From Bacteroidota bacterium (GTDB lineage: Bacteria; Bacteroidota; Bacteroidia; 2-12-FULL-35-15), in the NCBI GenBank assembly GCA_025963715.1, contig JAOQAG010000046.1, positions 1 through 64,000 on the forward strand: DNA of 64,000 nt. The letters are read 5' to 3'. Positions 61,706 through 64,000 of this stretch are shown piece by piece. The notes below the pieces were generated by a model that did no database searches, was not told where the DNA came from, and saw only the letters and a list, made by a program, of their open reading frames with translations. The position numbers and the translations under genes were made by a program. Each line of letters begins with the position of its first letter. The stretch's first letter is position 1.

Positions 61706-64000
61706 AAAAATTTTAGGATTGGATTTGGGAACTAACTCAATTGGTTGGGCGGTGGTGGAAATTGATGAAAATGGAAATCCAATACGCATCATTGCAATGG
61801 GATCAAGGATAATTCCTTTAAATTCTGACGATAGAGACCAATTTCAAAAAGGACAATCTATTACCAAAAATCAAGATCGAACAAAAAGCCGAACTCAAAG
61901 AAAGGGATATGATAGGAAGCAATTAAAGAAAAACGATTTAAAAAAAATATTAGAAAAATACAATATTTATCCTTCGGAGGATTTATTAAAATTACCTAGC
62001 CTTGATCTATGGAAGCTACGTAGTGATGCTGCATCTATGGATAACAATATCAGTGCAGAACAATTGGGAAGAATTTTTTATATGCTTAATCAAAAAAGAG
62101 GGTATAAATCGGCCAGAAGTGAAGCCAATCAAGACAAAAAAGATACTGAATATGTTGCAGAAGTAAAAGGTAGATACACTCAACTTAAAGAAAGGGATCA
62201 AACGTTAGGACAATATTTTTATGATGAGTTACTTGCTTCTAAGCAAAAAAACGAATACTTCCATATTAAGAAAAAAGTATATCCAAGAGAGGCATACATT
62301 GAAGAGTTTGATGCAATTATTACATCTCAAAAAGAGAAACATTCCTTTTTAACAGCAGCAGTAATTGAATCATTGAAAAATGAAATTATTTATTATCAGC
62401 GAAAACTTAAATCTCAAAAAGGATTAGTTAGTGTATGCGAATTTGAAGGGTTTGAAACAACTTATACAGACAAAGAAACATTAAAAGAAAAAACTATTTT
62501 TACTGGACCAAGAGTTACTCCTAAAACATCACCATTATTTCAATTATGCAAAATTTGGGAAATAGTTAATAATATTTCATTGAAAATAAAAACACCAGAA
62601 GGCTCTAAATATAAGTGGGAAGATAGAATACCAACACTCGACGAAAAGAAAGAAATTGTCGATTATTTATCAAAGAATTCGATTTTGAGTTTTGCTAAGC
62701 TACTCGACATCTTAGCCTTAAAAAAAGAGCAGGTATATGCAAACAAACAATTATTAAAAGGGCTACAGGGAAACATAACTTATTCTGAAATATATAACAT
62801 TTTAGATAATGATAAATATCTGCAATTCAATGTAAACATTATTCCCTCTAAACACAATGCTTTATTAGTAGATAAAAAAACAGGCGAAATTCTTTCCGAA
62901 AGAGAAAGTTTACAATTAAATCCGACTATTGAAAAAGAACCATTTTATCAATTATGGCATACTATCTATTCCATTAAAGATATGGATGAATGTAAAAATG
63001 CGTTGATAAAGAATTTTGAAATAACAGAGGATATAGCAGAAAAACTATCAAAATTAGACTTTAATAAACAAGCTTTCGGGAACAAGTCCAATAAAGCAAT
63101 TCGTAAAATATTGCCTTACTTAATGGAAGGTTTTGATTATTCTCAAGCTTGCAGCTTAGCTGGCTATAATCATTCTAATAGTTTGACTAAAGAAGAACAA
63201 TCCAGTCAAAAAATCGATGACAAATTAGAGCTATTACCCAAAAATAGCCTTCGTCAACCTGTAGTTGAAAAGATTATTAATCAAATGATCAATGTTGTAA
63301 ATGCGATATTAGAAAAACATGGGAAACCTGATGAAATTCGTGTTGAATTAGCACGTGAATTAAAGCAAAGCAAAGATGAACGAAATGATACAGATACTCA
63401 AAACATCCTCAACAAAAAGCTACATGAAGAAATAGGCAAAAGGTTAACAGAATTGGGACTACCAACAACAAAACGTTATATTCAAAAATATAAATTCATA
63501 TTTCCTTCCCGTGACAAAAAGATAAAAGAAGCTCAGGTAGTAAATCAATGCATTTATTGTGGAGAATCATTTAACATCGCTCAAGCTTTGAGTGGAGATG
63601 ATTTTGATGTAGATCATATTATCCCTAAAGCATTACTTTTTGATGATTCACAAACTAATAAAGTTTTAGTGCATAGAAGTTGTAATTCTAACAAAACAAA
63701 TCAAACAGCCTACGATTATATTTTTAAGAAAACTGGAGAAAAAGGGCTAGAGATTTATTTAAAAAGAGTTGACGATTGGTTTAAACTTGGTATAGTTTCC
63801 TATGGAAAAATGCAAAGATTGAAGGTTTCTTTTGAGGAATATAGTGAACGTAAAAAGCAAAAAAAAGAAACGGAAACCGATAAAAAACTATGGGAACATT
63901 TTATTGATCGTCAATTACGCGAAACTCAATACATTTCTCGGAAATCAAAAGATATTTTAAAAAAAATCTGTAACAATGTTACAGTTACAGAAGGTACTGT
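61698..64000 (+). CDS. cas9: Cas9 endonuclease, type II-C (partial, runs off the window)
   Basis: An RNA-guided DNA nuclease. I translated 767 codons from the ATG at 61698 to the window end without a stop; the 3' part is missing. RuvC-I is KILGLDLGTNSIGWAVVE with Asp9. The arginine-rich bridge helix (about residues 56-80) is KSRTQRKGYDRKQLKK. Then come LNQKRGYKSARSE and YYQRKLKSQKGLVS, both frequent in type II-C proteins. RuvC-II is EIRVELAREL with Glu550. The HNH domain has CIYCGESF (Cys618/Cys621), DVDHIIPKALLFDDS with catalytic His640, and CNSNK with Asn663. RuvC-III (His-x-x-Asp) lies past the edge. The spacing resembles compact II-C enzymes. AT content is clearly higher than in the flanking core genes, which suggests transfer. 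Confidence 0.95.
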   Translation, partial: MARKILGLDLGTNSIGWAVVEIDENGNPIRIIAMGSRIIPLNSDDRDQFQKGQSITKNQDRTKSRTQRKGYDRKQLKKNDLKKILEKYNIYPSEDLLKLPSLDLWKLRSDAASMDNNISAEQLGRIFYMLNQKRGYKSARSEANQDKKDTEYVAEVKGRYTQLKERDQTLGQYFYDELLASKQKNEYFHIKKKVYPREAYIEEFDAIITSQKEKHSFLTAAVIESLKNEIIYYQRKLKSQKGLVSVCEFEGFETTYTDKETLKEKTIFTGPRVTPKTSPLFQLCKIWEIVNNISLKIKTPEGSKYKWEDRIPTLDEKKEIVDYLSKNSILSFAKLLDILALKKEQVYANKQLLKGLQGNITYSEIYNILDNDKYLQFNVNIIPSKHNALLVDKKTGEILSERESLQLNPTIEKEPFYQLWHTIYSIKDMDECKNALIKNFEITEDIAEKLSKLDFNKQAFGNKSNKAIRKILPYLMEGFDYSQACSLAGYNHSNSLTKEEQSSQKIDDKLELLPKNSLRQPVVEKIINQMINVVNAILEKHGKPDEIRVELARELKQSKDERNDTDTQNILNKKLHEEIGKRLTELGLPTTKRYIQKYKFIFPSRDKKIKEAQVVNQCIYCGESFNIAQALSGDDFDVDHIIPKALLFDDSQTNKVLVHRSCNSNKTNQTAYDYIFKKTGEKGLEIYLKRVDDWFKLGIVSYGKMQRLKVSFEEYSERKKQKKETETDKKLWEHFIDRQLRETQYISRKSKDILKKICNNVTVTEGT

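Overview
The window is chromosomal DNA from a member of the Bacteroidota. The evidence is type IX secretion (T9SS) C-terminal sorting domains on five secreted proteins, a gliding-motility-type GldA ATPase, Bacteroidota-type housekeeping proteins (long urocanase, UMF1-family MFS, DUF1543, DUF5522-like), promoter motifs of the TTG...TAnnTTTG kind, few Shine-Dalgarno sequences, and a type II-C cas9. No genus can be named from the sequence alone.

Layout. 0-9 kb: citrate synthase and enolase (both minus), a GuaA-like amidotransferase coupled to a nucleoside-recognition membrane protein, a glucosaminidase-LysM hydrolase and a GH44 glucanase with a T9SS tail. 9-14.5 kb: an AT-rich accessory stretch of small membrane or secreted proteins, a SHOCT/TPR protein and a stand-alone HsdR-N-like nuclease-fold protein, ending in an ACC-deaminase-like PLP enzyme and a tiny Cys-rich protein. 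14.8-29.5 kb: urocanase, a glycosyltransferase, an esterase lipoprotein, a CCG Fe-S subunit, an MFS carrier, an OmpA protein, hemE, a penicillin/AHL acylase, an S4 protein, DUF493 and a bestrophin. 29.7-41.5 kb: aconitase, an ankyrin protein, a MacB-like permease, dtd, rsgA, gldA, an M13 peptidase, metK and DUF3817. 41.5-56.6 kb: a repeat-rich zone with two tandem paralogous NIDO/T9SS proteins, der, decayed SBBP and WG-repeat gene pieces beside an intact WG lipoprotein, initiator tRNA-Met, era, DUF1543, a 1096-aa kelch/Ig T9SS protein and another T9SS protein. 56.6-64 kb: a defence island with an HTH protein, a type III restriction-modification pair (mod, res), a tracrRNA on the minus strand, and a type II-C cas9 that runs off the window edge.

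How the genes relate. The central-metabolism genes (gltA, eno, acn, metK, hemE) and the GTPases (der, era, rsgA) are separate short units, most with their own hairpin terminators. The secreted glucanase, NIDO, kelch and acylase proteins point to a surface and polymer-degrading lifestyle. The defence island combines a modification-based and an RNA-guided system. The most notable element is the compact tracrRNA just upstream of cas9 on the opposite strand, whose predicted promoter lies over the cas9 start codon.

The intergenic regions are rich in dispersed repeats: CCCGGG palindromes, a MITE-like family with perfect or near-perfect 18-bp ends and a fixed central palindrome, CGAATCTG-type elements, and short AT-rich tandem tracts. 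They occupy nearly every gap larger than about 200 bp and explain most of the spurious small open frames.
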